Origin: DATGMB01 sp035293845
GTDB taxonomy: Bacteria; Acidobacteriota; Terriglobia; Bryobacterales; Bryobacteraceae
Reading direction: 5' to 3'
NCBI GenBank assembly: GCA_035293845.1
Contig: DATGMB010000074.1
Coordinates: 1 to 25,097, forward strand
Length of the DNA stretch: 25,097 nucleotides
Shown: positions 1 to 8,031 of the stretch, one piece after another
How positions within the stretch are numbered: the stretch's first letter is position 1
Layout: every line of letters starts with the position of its first letter
Made by a program: the position numbers and the translations under genes
Notes under the pieces: model-generated
Told to the model about the DNA's origin: nothing
The model's database searches: none
Seen by the model: only the letters and a program-made list of their open reading frames with translations

Positions 1-1401
1 CGTTTCCAAATTACGCCGAAGGATTTGGAAGGGTATCTGGCGGACGCGCTGTCGCAGGGCGGCGATTACGCGGACCTGTATTTCGAGTACCTGCTGACGA
101 GCTCGATCAGCATCGACGAATCCATGGTGAAGAGCGCCGCCCAGGGCGTTTCGATGGGCGTTGGAGTTCGCGTGATTGCCGGGGAACGGACCGGCTACGC
201 CTATAGCGACGACCTCTCGCCCGAGAAGATCCGCAAAGCGGCGCACGTGGCGGCCCACATCGCGGCCGGACCGAGCAAGGTGGACACCTTCGGCCTGAAC
301 GAGGGCCGTCCGCACAATCTCTACCCGATCATGACGGCCCCGACCGAGACGGCGTTTGCGGAGCGCGTCGAACTGGTCAAGCGAGCCGACCGGGCAGCCC
401 GCGCGTATGACTCCCGGATTTTCCAGGTGCAAGCCATGTATGCCGATAATTTGCGCCAGGTGATGGTCGCGACCAGCGAAGGCAGCCTGACGGTCGACCG
501 GCAGCCGCTCGCGCGCCTGAGCGTCTCCGCGCTGGCGCGCCAGAATGGCGGTCCTCCGCAGCGCGGCCACTCCGGCGGCGGCGGGCGCGTGGATCTCGAT
601 TACTTCCTCAAAGAGCGGACCCCCGAGCACTTCGCCCGGGAAGCGGCGCGCGAGGCCATTGCCATGCTGGCCGCGGTGGAGGCCCCGGCTGGTGAGATGA
701 CCGTGGTCCTGGGGCCGGGCTGGCCCGGCATTCTGCTGCACGAAGCCGTCGGGCACGGCCTGGAGGCCGATTTCAACCGCAAAGGCGTTTCCGCCTTCAG
801 CGGGCGCATCGGCCAGAAAGTGGCGAGCGAGCTGTGTACGGTGGTCGACGACGGCACGATCGGGAACCGCCGCGGTTCGCTGAACGTGGATGACGAAGGG
901 CACCCCACGCGCCGCAACGTCCTGATCGAGAACGGCGTGCTGCGCGGGTATCTCCAGGACAAGCTCTCGAGCACGCTGCTCCGCTCCGAGCCGACCGGCA
1001 GCGGCCGCCGGGAAAGCTACGCCCACATCCCCATGCCGCGGATGACCAATACCTTCATGCTGGCCGGCGAGAGCGAGCCCGAGGACATCATCCGCTCCGT
1101 GCCCAGGGGCCTCTATTGCGCGAATTTCGGCGGCGGGCAGGTGGACATCACGAGCGGCAATTTCGTCTTTTCGGCATCGGAGAGCTATCTGATCGAAGAC
1201 GGCAAGCTGACGCGCCCGGTGCGCAATGCCACCCTGATCGGCAACGGACCGGAAGCGCTCAAATACGTGAGCATGGTGGGCAACGACCTGCGCCTCGATG
1301 AAGGCATCGGCACCTGCGGCAAGGAAGGCCAGAGCGTGCCGGTCGGCGTGGGCATTCCGACGCTCAAGATCGACCGGATGACGGTCGGGGGCACGGCGTA
1401 G
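1..1401 (+). CDS. tldD: TldD metalloprotease subunit (5' end cut by window edge)
   Basis: TldD is the catalytic subunit of the TldD/TldE cytosolic zinc protease, which in E. coli matures microcin B17 and degrades unfolded peptides such as CcdA. The frame is open from base 1, and the first codons already read like the family N-terminus, leading into GGDYADLYFEY. Only about ten residues should therefore be missing; the TTG at 25 is unlikely to be the true start. The metal-binding HEAVGHGLEADF motif lies at about 739-774 (HExxxH), followed by the conserved VDDGTIGNRRGSLNVDDEG block. The C-terminus carries the family's GTCGKEGQ and MTVGG signatures. The length matches the usual 460-480 residues. 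Its partner tldE lies downstream at 2114, separated by one gene on the opposite strand. The assignment is firm. Confidence 0.96.
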   Translation, partial: RFQITPKDLEGYLADALSQGGDYADLYFEYLLTSSISIDESMVKSAAQGVSMGVGVRVIAGERTGYAYSDDLSPEKIRKAAHVAAHIAAGPSKVDTFGLNEGRPHNLYPIMTAPTETAFAERVELVKRADRAARAYDSRIFQVQAMYADNLRQVMVATSEGSLTVDRQPLARLSVSALARQNGGPPQRGHSGGGGRVDLDYFLKERTPEHFAREAAREAIAMLAAVEAPAGEMTVVLGPGWPGILLHEAVGHGLEADFNRKGVSAFSGRIGQKVASELCTVVDDGTIGNRRGSLNVDDEGHPTRRNVLIENGVLRGYLQDKLSSTLLRSEPTGSGRRESYAHIPMPRMTNTFMLAGESEPEDIIRSVPRGLYCANFGGGQVDITSGNFVFSASESYLIEDGKLTRPVRNATLIGNGPEALKYVSMVGNDLRLDEGIGTCGKEGQSVPVGVGIPTLKIDRMTVGGTA

Positions 1402-1437
1402 TCACCCGCGCCCCCTCGCGTCGCCGCTACTCCCGGT

Positions 1438-2022
1438 TCAGTTCTGTGGCCGTTCGCCGGCGCTGGCTTTCTCTGCGCGCACCGCCGGGTTCGAAGCGGC
1501 GTGCGCGGAAGTCCCCAGTTGCGCGGCCGCGTGCTGGGCGGCGCGGATGTGGTCTTCGAGAGCCGCTTGCGTCTTCTGCAGATAGCTGGAAACGGCTGGA
1601 TCTGCGGCGCGCTCGTGACGGGGCAGCATCCTGGCGCTTTTCTGAGAATCGCCGATCACGCCCTGAAGATAGGCATAATCAAAATCTTTGCCGGACAGTG
1701 TTTGCAGCCGTCGGATATCGGCCTGCTGACGGTCCGAAGGGGTGGTGGGCAGCGTAACGCCGTGCTGCTGCGCCATAAAGCGCGTCGAGCTGAGCATCTG
1801 GGTGTGATCCTGGACCATCTGTTGCGCGAATTTTTGAATCACCGGATTCGCAGATTTCTTCTGCGCGATGCGCCCGGCATCCACTTGCGCGACATCGGTC
1901 TCCGCCAGCGCGCGAAGGGTCTTCTTGCCCGGGCCCTTGCCGGCAGCTCCGGCTACGAAGGTGCCGGCCGTGAGGGCCAGCGCGGCCACCATCAAGGATT
2001 TCAGGGGATTAGGAACAAACAA
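1438..2022 (-). CDS. Secreted DUF4142 (ferritin-like) protein
   Basis: The product is about 194 residues. It has a basic N-terminus and a hydrophobic stretch (LMVAALALTAGTFVAGAAG) that reads as a signal peptide, so it probably acts in the periplasm. The body is alpha-helical and matches the DUF4142 pattern of a four-helix, ferritin-like bundle: an AETDVAQVDAG helix, then FAQQMVQDHTQM, then a helix with YLQGVIGDSQKS, then LEDHIRAAQHAAAQL. The family's biochemical role is not established. I chose the TTG start at 2022 because a perfect GGAGG sits nine bases upstream (2036-2032) and the result is a clean signal peptide. The in-frame GTG at 2046 lies before that ribosome site and is less likely. 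The C-terminal 25 residues look disordered. The gene sits on the opposite strand between tldD and tldE. Confidence 0.8.
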   Translation of the reverse strand: MFVPNPLKSLMVAALALTAGTFVAGAAGKGPGKKTLRALAETDVAQVDAGRIAQKKSANPVIQKFAQQMVQDHTQMLSSTRFMAQQHGVTLPTTPSDRQQADIRRLQTLSGKDFDYAYLQGVIGDSQKSARMLPRHERAADPAVSSYLQKTQAALEDHIRAAQHAAAQLGTSAHAASNPAVRAEKASAGERPQN

Positions 2023-2031
2023 GTGCGAATA

Positions 2032-2036
2032 CCTCC
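2032..2036 (-). promoter_or_regulatory. Ribosome binding site GGAGG that fixes the DUF4142 start
   Basis: The minus strand reads GGAGGTATTCG here, with nine bases between GGAGG and the TTG at 2022. It lies inside the longer reading frame that would begin at GTG 2046, so it favours the shorter protein. The same eleven-base string precedes the DUF302-like gene start at 10656. Confidence 0.6.
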
Positions 2037-2113
2037 GGTAAGCCACGATGCATCCGGGGTGCCAGCGGGACGGCGCAAACCTTGCGGGATGGTACGCTGG
2101 AAGTCAGGTTACG

Positions 2114-3466
2114 ATGAGCCAGAATCACCTGATGGAGCTTGCGCAGGACGTGGTCCGGCGCGCGCTCCGGTCCGGCGCCACGGACGCCGAGTGCACCATC
2201 GCGGAAGGCGAGGAGTTTTCCGCCAACGTGCGGATGCGGGAAGTCGAAAATCTCAAGGAAGCCGGCTCGCGCGGCGCCGGGCTGCGCATCCTGCGCGGGC
2301 GCCACACCGGCTCCTCTTACACTTCCGATCTTTCGCCCGAGGGCATCGAGCGGCTCGTCAAGTCCGCCATCGAGCTGGCCGATATCACCACCGAAGACCC
2401 GCACGCCGGGCTGCCCGAGCCGGATGAATTCGGGTCGATTCCGGGCGACCTCGCGCTCTACTCGGCGGACGTGGAGCAGCTCGACACCGCGTTCAAGATC
2501 GACACGGCCCGGCGGGCCGAAGACGCCGCGCTCGGCGCCGATCCGCGCATCTCAAATTCCGAGGGCGCTTCCTTCGATACGCACCTGGGACGGCACATTT
2601 TCGCCAATTCGCGGGGTTTTTCCGGCGAATACCGGTCGAGCTACTGCTCGCTGAGCACGGTGCCGGTCGCCCGGGACGGCGATTCGATGGAGCGGGATTA
2701 CTGGTTCACGGTGGCGCGGAGCTTCGCCGGGCTGGAACCGGCGGAGCAGGTGGGCCGGACTGCGGCCCGGCGCGCGCTGCGCCGCCTGCATCCGGTGAAG
2801 GTCGCGACCCAGAAAGTGCCGGTGATTTTCGACCAGGTGGCGGCACGCTCGCTCCTCGAGAATCTCTTCGAAGCCGTCCACGGCATGTCGATCTACCGCC
2901 ACGAATCGTTTCTGGCCGGAAAGCTCGGCGAAAAGGTCGCAAGCGACTGCGTGACCCTGATCGACGACGGCACCATCCCCGGACTGTTCGGCACGTCGCC
3001 ATTCGACGACGAGGGCGTGCCCTCGCGCCGCACGGTCGTAATCGACCGCGGCGTGCTCAAAAGCTACCTGCTGAACACGTATGCCGCGCGCAAGCTGGGG
3101 ATGAAGACCACGGGCAACGCCTCGCGCGGTCTGGCCGGCAACGCGGGGATCGGGCACGGGAACTTCTTCCTGGAAAAGGGCGTCCAAACGCCGGAGGAGC
3201 TGATCGCCGGAGTTTCCAACGGCTTTTTCGTGACGGAGCTGATGGGCTTCGGCGTCAACATCGTTACCGGCGACTACTCGCGCGGCGCGGCGGGGCTGTG
3301 GATCCGCAATGGCGAACTGGCCTACGCGGTCTCCGAGGTGACGATTGCGGGCAACCTCAAAGAAATGCTGCTGGGGCTGGAGGCGGTCGGTTCGGATCTC
3401 GAATTCCGCGGCTCGACGGCGGCGCCGACCCTGAAGATTGGAGAGATGACCGTTGGCGGCAAATAA
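2114..3466 (+). CDS. tldE: TldE/PmbA metalloprotease partner subunit
   Basis: This is the non-catalytic partner of TldD; together they form the heteromeric TldD/E peptidase. From the ATG at 2114 the product is 450 residues, exactly the usual PmbA length, so I prefer this start to the ATG at 2048, which adds 22 residues without family character. The conserved core LGEKVASDCVTLIDDGTI, the FDDEGVPSRRTVVI stretch, GNASRGLAG and the terminal LKIGEMTVGG are all visible. As expected for TldE, the HExxxH zinc site of TldD is absent: the corresponding region reads LFEAVHGMSIYRHES. Its stop overlaps the next gene by 14 bases, so the two are probably translated together. A TACGCT box at 2093-2098 could be a -10 element. 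Confidence 0.95.
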   Translation: MSQNHLMELAQDVVRRALRSGATDAECTIAEGEEFSANVRMREVENLKEAGSRGAGLRILRGRHTGSSYTSDLSPEGIERLVKSAIELADITTEDPHAGLPEPDEFGSIPGDLALYSADVEQLDTAFKIDTARRAEDAALGADPRISNSEGASFDTHLGRHIFANSRGFSGEYRSSYCSLSTVPVARDGDSMERDYWFTVARSFAGLEPAEQVGRTAARRALRRLHPVKVATQKVPVIFDQVAARSLLENLFEAVHGMSIYRHESFLAGKLGEKVASDCVTLIDDGTIPGLFGTSPFDDEGVPSRRTVVIDRGVLKSYLLNTYAARKLGMKTTGNASRGLAGNAGIGHGNFFLEKGVQTPEELIAGVSNGFFVTELMGFGVNIVTGDYSRGAAGLWIRNGELAYAVSEVTIAGNLKEMLLGLEAVGSDLEFRGSTAAPTLKIGEMTVGGK

Positions 3467-3968
3467 CGCGGCAGGGGCGCAAAGGAAAGAGCCGTTCACG
3501 ATCCCGCCGGTGGCGATCGTGATCGGGCTGGCGCTGGTGGCCGGGGTGGCCGGCGTCCTCTGGCTGAATCACGCGGCCAGCCAGCCGCCGCCTCCGCCGC
3601 CGCCGCTGACGGGAGCGGCCAAGGCCTATCTCCCGTACCTGAAGTTCGTCTCGGCGGATGGCAAGACGCCGGAGAGCCCGAAGATGGAAGCGCACGAGAG
3701 CTATCTCAAGCAATCCGTCGTCGAAATCACGGGCAACATCCAGAACACGGGCAACCGCGTGCTGGAGACGGTGGAGATCAACTGGGTGTTCCAGGATCCC
3801 TACGGCCACGTGGTGTTGCGCGAGCGGGCGCCGATCGTCAGCAAAAAGATGGGAAAGCTGGCGCCCGGTGAGACCAAGCCGTTCCGCGTCGCATTCGACA
3901 ACGTCCCCGAAGCCTGGAACCAGGCGATGCCGCAGATGGTGATCGCGGGCATCGGCTTCGCCATGTAG
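3453..3968 (+). CDS. Membrane-anchored protein with FxLYD-like extracytoplasmic domain
   Basis: The product is 171 residues. A short cytosolic tail is followed by one membrane helix (about residues 19-40, PPVAIVIGLALVAGVAGVLW). Next come a proline run of seven residues and a roughly 110-residue domain outside the membrane. That domain reads like the FxLYD/DUF2393-type beta-sandwich: VVEITGNIQNTGNRVLETVEI, then a VFQDPYGHVV strand, then LAPGETKPFRVAF. Such domains are thought to mediate binding or scaffolding; no catalytic residues are apparent. The TTG start at 3453 overlaps the end of tldE and is preceded by GGAGAG at good spacing, supporting translational coupling. The family name is given from pattern resemblance only. 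Confidence 0.7.
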   Translation: MAANNAAGAQRKEPFTIPPVAIVIGLALVAGVAGVLWLNHAASQPPPPPPPLTGAAKAYLPYLKFVSADGKTPESPKMEAHESYLKQSVVEITGNIQNTGNRVLETVEINWVFQDPYGHVVLRERAPIVSKKMGKLAPGETKPFRVAFDNVPEAWNQAMPQMVIAGIGFAM

Positions 3969-4000
3969 CGAGGCCGCCGGCCTGTGCTATCTTTTCCGGT

Positions 4001-4006
4001 TACGCT
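4001..4006 (+). promoter_or_regulatory. Candidate -10 box of the HAMP/SpoIIE phosphatase gene
   Basis: GGTTACGCTAGTCT precedes the start codon, with TACGCT ending 11 bases before the ATG at 4018. Nearly the same string (GGTTACACTAGCCT) sits in the same place before the gene at 13730. No Shine-Dalgarno sequence and no clear -35 are visible. If the box is used, the transcript leader would be only a few bases long. Confidence 0.4.
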
Positions 4007-4017
4007 AGTCTGAACAT

Positions 4018-5937
4018 ATGAAGAAAGGCCCGAACGTCTGGCGCCGGCTCGGCGGTCTGGAGAGAGCCTTTCTCCTCTGCGTGTGCCTGTACCTGGCGCT
4101 GGCGCTTTTCCATTTGGCGCCGGGAATCCAGGGGCTGACCGGGGTGGCCGCGGTCATCCTCGGGCTGATCGCGCTCTTCCGCGCTGCCCGCGGCTTCATG
4201 AAATCCGCGATCTGGCGGCTGCGCAACCGGCTGATCGCCGCCTATTTGTTTATTGCGGTGGTGCCGATCGTGCTGATCCTGACGCTGGTCGGGCTGGCAG
4301 GCTACGCGGTGCTGGGGCAGATGGCGGTGTATCTCGTCAATACCGAGCTGCATCACCGCCAGGATGTGCTGGCGCTGCAGGCCGAGGCGCTGGCGCGGGT
4401 ACCGGCGGTCGATCCCTCGCGCGCGCTCGGCCGCGCCGAGATGACGCTGCGCCATGCCTGGCCCGATTTCCAACTGGTGATCACCAGCCCCGACCGGACG
4501 CTGCGGTATCCACCGGAAAACACGCTGAGTCAACCGCCATCCGATTGGGACCGCGCCCTGGACGAAGGCTCGGCGTCCGGCAGATCGATTCACGGCTTAA
4601 TTCTGCGGCGGGAGGGCAACGAGCAACGGCTGTATGCCTGGGCGCACGCCCGGCATGAGCAGGAGGAAGTCACGGTCCTGGCGCCGCTCGGGCACGATTT
4701 CCTGTCCGGCCTCATCCCCGGCCTGGGCGACGTGAATTTCATCCCGATCATGCAGCCGCGGCAGGTGCAGGTGCCCGAGCCCAAGAGCGCATTCGATTTC
4801 GCCATCCGCGGCTACTATCCGTTAAGCGTGCAATCGTGGGATTCGCCTGCCCGCACCGTGCAGCAGGTGCTGGTTGTCGACACCCGTATCTCGCCGGTGC
4901 TGGGCACGGTGTTCCAGAAAGTGGACTGGGCCGAGCTCCTGCTCGGCATTTTCATCGCCGTCGCCATTCTGTTCCTGGTGGTCGAGCTGGTTTCGCTGTT
5001 TGCCGGCATCCAGCTCAGCCGCAGCATCACGGGCGCCGTGCACGAGTTGTACGAGGGCACCGAGCACGTCAAGACCGGGGATTTCAGCTATCGCATTCCC
5101 GTCAAGGGCAGCGACCAGCTCGCGGAACTGGCGACATCGTTTAACTCGATGACCGAGAACCTCGGCCGGCTGATCGGCGTGGCGAAGGAGAAGGAGCGCC
5201 TGGAAAGCGAGCTCGCGATTGCGCGCGAGGTGCAAAATCAGCTCTTCCCGAAGAATGTCCCCTTTACCCGCACGCTCGAGCTGACCGGCGTCTGCAATCC
5301 GGCGCGAATGGTCTCGGGCGATTATTACGACTTCCTTTCGGTTTCCGAGAACGCGCTGGCTTTCGCCATCGGGGATGTGGCGGGCAAAGGGATCTCCGCG
5401 GCGCTGCTGATGGCAACGATTCAATCGACCATGCGGACGCAGTTGACCGCGTGCAACGGCAGCGGGCCGCAACTTTCGGCGGCGAGGCTGGTGGCGAACC
5501 TGAACCGCCAGCTCTATGCCACGACGGCGCCCGAAAAATACGCCACCTTCTACTTCGCGCTGTATGACGATTCCAACCACTCGCTCACCTATACCAACGC
5601 CGGCCACCTGGCGCCCATCCTGCTGCGCGGCAACTCGGTGACCACACTCGATTCCACCGGCACGGTGGTCGGCGCCTTTCCCGTGGCGCGCTATGCCGAA
5701 AAGACGATCGAGCTGCAGCAGGGGGATACGCTGGTGGCCTATACCGATGGGATCATCGAACCGGAGAACGCCTACGGCGAAATGTTCGGCGAGGAGCGGC
5801 TGAAGGATCTGCTGCTCAAGCACGCCAAACACGATTCGCCGGAGATCATCGCCCGCACCATGGAAGCTGTGACCCAGTGGACCGGATCGAGCGAACTGCA
5901 GGACGATATGACCATGGTGGTGGCGCGGCGATTATGA
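4018..5937 (+). CDS. Membrane HAMP-SpoIIE (PP2C-type) serine phosphatase
   Basis: The 639-residue product is a sensor phosphatase of the RsbU/SpoIIE type, expected to dephosphorylate an anti-sigma antagonist or related Ser/Thr-phosphoprotein in response to a membrane signal. Hydrophobic segments lie at about residues 15-33, 38-55 and 72-98. An extracytoplasmic stretch of roughly 200 residues follows, then another membrane helix at 304-330. A HAMP linker (about 331-385) and a short coiled coil (KEKERLESELAIAREVQNQL) lead into the phosphatase. Metal-binding motifs are present: SGDYYDF at 433-439, GDVAGKGISAALLMA near 453, YTDGIIEPEN near 576 and DDMTMVV near the end. No sigma factor, anti-sigma factor or STAS gene is in the window, so the target is unknown. 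Its stop overlaps the next start as ATGA. Confidence 0.9.
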   Translation: MKKGPNVWRRLGGLERAFLLCVCLYLALALFHLAPGIQGLTGVAAVILGLIALFRAARGFMKSAIWRLRNRLIAAYLFIAVVPIVLILTLVGLAGYAVLGQMAVYLVNTELHHRQDVLALQAEALARVPAVDPSRALGRAEMTLRHAWPDFQLVITSPDRTLRYPPENTLSQPPSDWDRALDEGSASGRSIHGLILRREGNEQRLYAWAHARHEQEEVTVLAPLGHDFLSGLIPGLGDVNFIPIMQPRQVQVPEPKSAFDFAIRGYYPLSVQSWDSPARTVQQVLVVDTRISPVLGTVFQKVDWAELLLGIFIAVAILFLVVELVSLFAGIQLSRSITGAVHELYEGTEHVKTGDFSYRIPVKGSDQLAELATSFNSMTENLGRLIGVAKEKERLESELAIAREVQNQLFPKNVPFTRTLELTGVCNPARMVSGDYYDFLSVSENALAFAIGDVAGKGISAALLMATIQSTMRTQLTACNGSGPQLSAARLVANLNRQLYATTAPEKYATFYFALYDDSNHSLTYTNAGHLAPILLRGNSVTTLDSTGTVVGAFPVARYAEKTIELQQGDTLVAYTDGIIEPENAYGEMFGEERLKDLLLKHAKHDSPEIIARTMEAVTQWTGSSELQDDMTMVVARRL

Positions 5938-7439
5938 AGGCGCTGACGGCGGCCGAAATGCGCGAGGTGGACCGGCGCACCATCGAATCGGGCATTCCCG
6001 GGATCGTGCTGATGGAGAACGCCGGGCACCGTGTGGTCGAGTTTCTGGCGGAGCGCTTCGCGCCGCTCGGCGAGCGGCGCATCGCAATCCTTTGCGGCAA
6101 AGGCAACAACGGCGGAGACGGTATGGTCGTGGCGCGCCAGCTCTTCACCCGCTTCCGGCCTCGCGCGCTCCATGTGGTGCTGCTGGCCGACCCGGCGGAG
6201 CTCAAGGGCGACGCCGCGGCGAATTACCGCATGCTCGAAGCGTGCGGCTGCCCGGTCGCGCGGGAGATCCCGGCGGCCGCGCGCAGCGCCACGCTGGTGA
6301 TCGATGCGCTGCTCGGCACCGGCATCGCCGGTCCTGCGACCGGCGCCATGCTCGAAGCGATCCGCGAGATCAACGGCGGCTTTCCGCTGGCGAAAGTGGT
6401 GGCGGTGGATATGCCGTCCGGGCTGCCGAGCGATTTCGCGGCGCCCGCCGGCGAGTTCGCGCGCGCGGATGCCACCGTGACGTTCACCGCGCCCAAGCTC
6501 GGCCAGGTGCTGCCGCCGAATTGCGATCACGTGGGCGAGCTGATCGTGGGGGCGATCGGGAGCCCGCCGGCGCTGTACGAGCACGTTCCTGTGGACGTGA
6601 TCGAGCCCGCGATGTTCCGCGAGTTGCTGGCGCCGCGGCCGCGCTCGGGGCACAAGGGAACCTTCGGGCATGTCCTGGTGATCGGCGGGTCCTTCGGCAA
6701 GACGGGTGCTCCCTCGATGTCCGGCATGGCCGCGCTGCACGCCGGCGCGGGCCTGGTGACGGTGGCGTCGGCCGCGGAGGCGATTCCGCAGATCGCATCC
6801 CATGCTCCGGAGCTGATGACCGCGGACGCGGACCGCCACCTGGATGAGCTGCTGCCCGGCAAGACCGTGGTCGCCATCGGCCCCGGCCTCGGCCGGGACG
6901 AGCGCGCGCGGAGTCTGGTGCACAAGGTCCTCGATTTCGAAGGGCCGATGGTGATGGATGCCGACGCGCTGCTGACGGATCTGCCGCAAGTGCGCGGCCG
7001 GGCCCAAGGAGCGCCTCGGGTGCTGACGCCACATCCCGGCGAGATGTCGCGTCTTTCCGGGAAATCCACGGCGGACGTGCAGAAGGACCGGCTTGGAACC
7101 GCGCGCGAATTCGCGCAGGCCCGCGGGGTGACGCTGGTGCTGAAGGGCGAGCGGACGGTGATCGCGTTTCCGGACGGCCGCGCCTGGATCAATCCGACGG
7201 GGACGCCGGCGCTCGGCACGGGCGGCACGGGCGATATCCTGACGGGATTGATCGCCGGCTTTCTGGCGCAGTTTCCGCAGCGGCCCGATGAGGCGGTCGC
7301 GGCGGCGGTGTATCTGGGCGGCCTGGCCGGCGAGATTGGGGCGGCGGAAATCGGCGAGCAGCCGTTTGTGGCGACCGATATTCTGCGGTATTTGCCGAAA
7401 GCGATCAAGGCCGCGAGCGCGGGGGGGCATTGCGCGTGA
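5934..7439 (+). CDS. nnr: Bifunctional NAD(P)HX epimerase / ADP-dependent dehydratase
   Basis: This is a metabolite-repair enzyme. The N-terminal NnrE domain epimerises (R)- and (S)-NAD(P)HX, and the C-terminal NnrD domain dehydrates it back to NAD(P)H using ADP (bacterial type). The product is 501 residues, the usual length of the fused form. Domain 1 (about 1-215) shows AAEMREVDRRTIESG, LMENAGHRVVE, the GKGNNGGDGMVVAR loop and VDMPSGLPSD. Domain 2 (about 230-501) shows GHKGTFGHVLVIGGS, LTPHPGEMSRL and the catalytic GTGGTGDILTGLIAGFL. The start is the ATG at 5934, sharing ATGA with the phosphatase stop. The following tsaE gene matches the common nnr-tsaE (yjeF-yjeE) neighbourhood. Confidence 0.95.
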   Translation: MKALTAAEMREVDRRTIESGIPGIVLMENAGHRVVEFLAERFAPLGERRIAILCGKGNNGGDGMVVARQLFTRFRPRALHVVLLADPAELKGDAAANYRMLEACGCPVAREIPAAARSATLVIDALLGTGIAGPATGAMLEAIREINGGFPLAKVVAVDMPSGLPSDFAAPAGEFARADATVTFTAPKLGQVLPPNCDHVGELIVGAIGSPPALYEHVPVDVIEPAMFRELLAPRPRSGHKGTFGHVLVIGGSFGKTGAPSMSGMAALHAGAGLVTVASAAEAIPQIASHAPELMTADADRHLDELLPGKTVVAIGPGLGRDERARSLVHKVLDFEGPMVMDADALLTDLPQVRGRAQGAPRVLTPHPGEMSRLSGKSTADVQKDRLGTAREFAQARGVTLVLKGERTVIAFPDGRAWINPTGTPALGTGGTGDILTGLIAGFLAQFPQRPDEAVAAAVYLGGLAGEIGAAEIGEQPFVATDILRYLPKAIKAASAGGHCA

Positions 7440-7452
7440 CCGTAGAGCCCCG

Positions 7453-7469
7453 CCCGGCGGAGCGCCGGG
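7453..7469 (+). terminator. Short GC hairpin after nnr, possible weak terminator
   Basis: CCCGGCG and CGCCGGG can form a 7-bp stem with a GAG loop, followed by only three T residues. It lies in the 169-base gap between nnr and tsaE. The short T tract makes intrinsic termination doubtful. The rest of the gap is GC-rich, and I see no other clear signal in it. Confidence 0.35.
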
Positions 7470-7608
7470 TTTCGGTCATCGCCGCCAGGCGTGACGCGGG
7501 CAGTCCGGGATTGCCGCGGCGCGGGCCGCGCATGCCCGGCCCCTACGGGCGGAGGCGGGAGGACGGACGACGCAGCGGCATTGGCGCGCTGGCGTTGGAG
7601 CTCTCCAG

Positions 7609-8031
7609 ATGACGGCCCTCTATCGAACGAGCTCCGAGGCCGCGACCATCGAGCTCGGCCGCGAGCTCGCGGGCACGCTGCCGCGACATGCGGCCGTGTT
7701 GCTCATCGGCAATTTGGGCGCCGGCAAAACGACGCTGGCCAAGGGCATCGTGGCGGGGCTCGGCGCGGCGTCGCCCGAGGAAGTCGCAAGCCCTACGTTT
7801 ACCCTCATCCACGAGTACGGTGGCGGCCGGGTTTACCACATCGACCTCTACCGGCTGGAGGAGGCGCGCGAGGCCGAATCGCTCGGCCTCGATGAAATCT
7901 TCGAGCGCGAGGCAGTGGTGCTCGTCGAATGGGGCGAGCGCTTCCCGGAGCTGCTGCCGCGCGAGCGCATCGAAATCCGCCTGAGCGCGCGCGGCGATGA
8001 GAGGGAAATCGAGGTGCGCCGCCTGCCATGA
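7609..8031 (+). CDS. tsaE: TsaE, ATPase of the tRNA t6A modification complex
   Basis: TsaE is the ATPase that, with TsaB and TsaD, supports threonylcarbamoyl transfer to A37 of ANN-decoding tRNAs. The 140-residue product has the Walker A motif GNLGAGKTT at residues 34-42 and the family signatures SPTFTLIHEY and VYHIDLYRL. Toward the C-terminus it has LGLDEIFEREAVVLVEWGERF, also typical. The length fits the usual 140-160. The ATG at 7609 has only weak ribosome-site character, but no better start exists. The stop overlaps the next gene as ATGA. tsaB and tsaD are not in this window. Confidence 0.95.
   Translation: MTALYRTSSEAATIELGRELAGTLPRHAAVLLIGNLGAGKTTLAKGIVAGLGAASPEEVASPTFTLIHEYGGGRVYHIDLYRLEEAREAESLGLDEIFEREAVVLVEWGERFPELLPRERIEIRLSARGDEREIEVRRLP

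Noticed and set aside
5772..7430. Long minus-strand open frame (about 550 codons) opposite nnr
   Set aside because: Its product is rich in Arg, His and Gln without any domain, and the opposite strand encodes an unmistakable enzyme. It is a by-product of high GC.
7440..7608. Short open frames between nnr and tsaE
   Set aside because: Arg/Gly/Pro-rich, no ribosome site, and no resemblance to a family. The region is better treated as noncoding.
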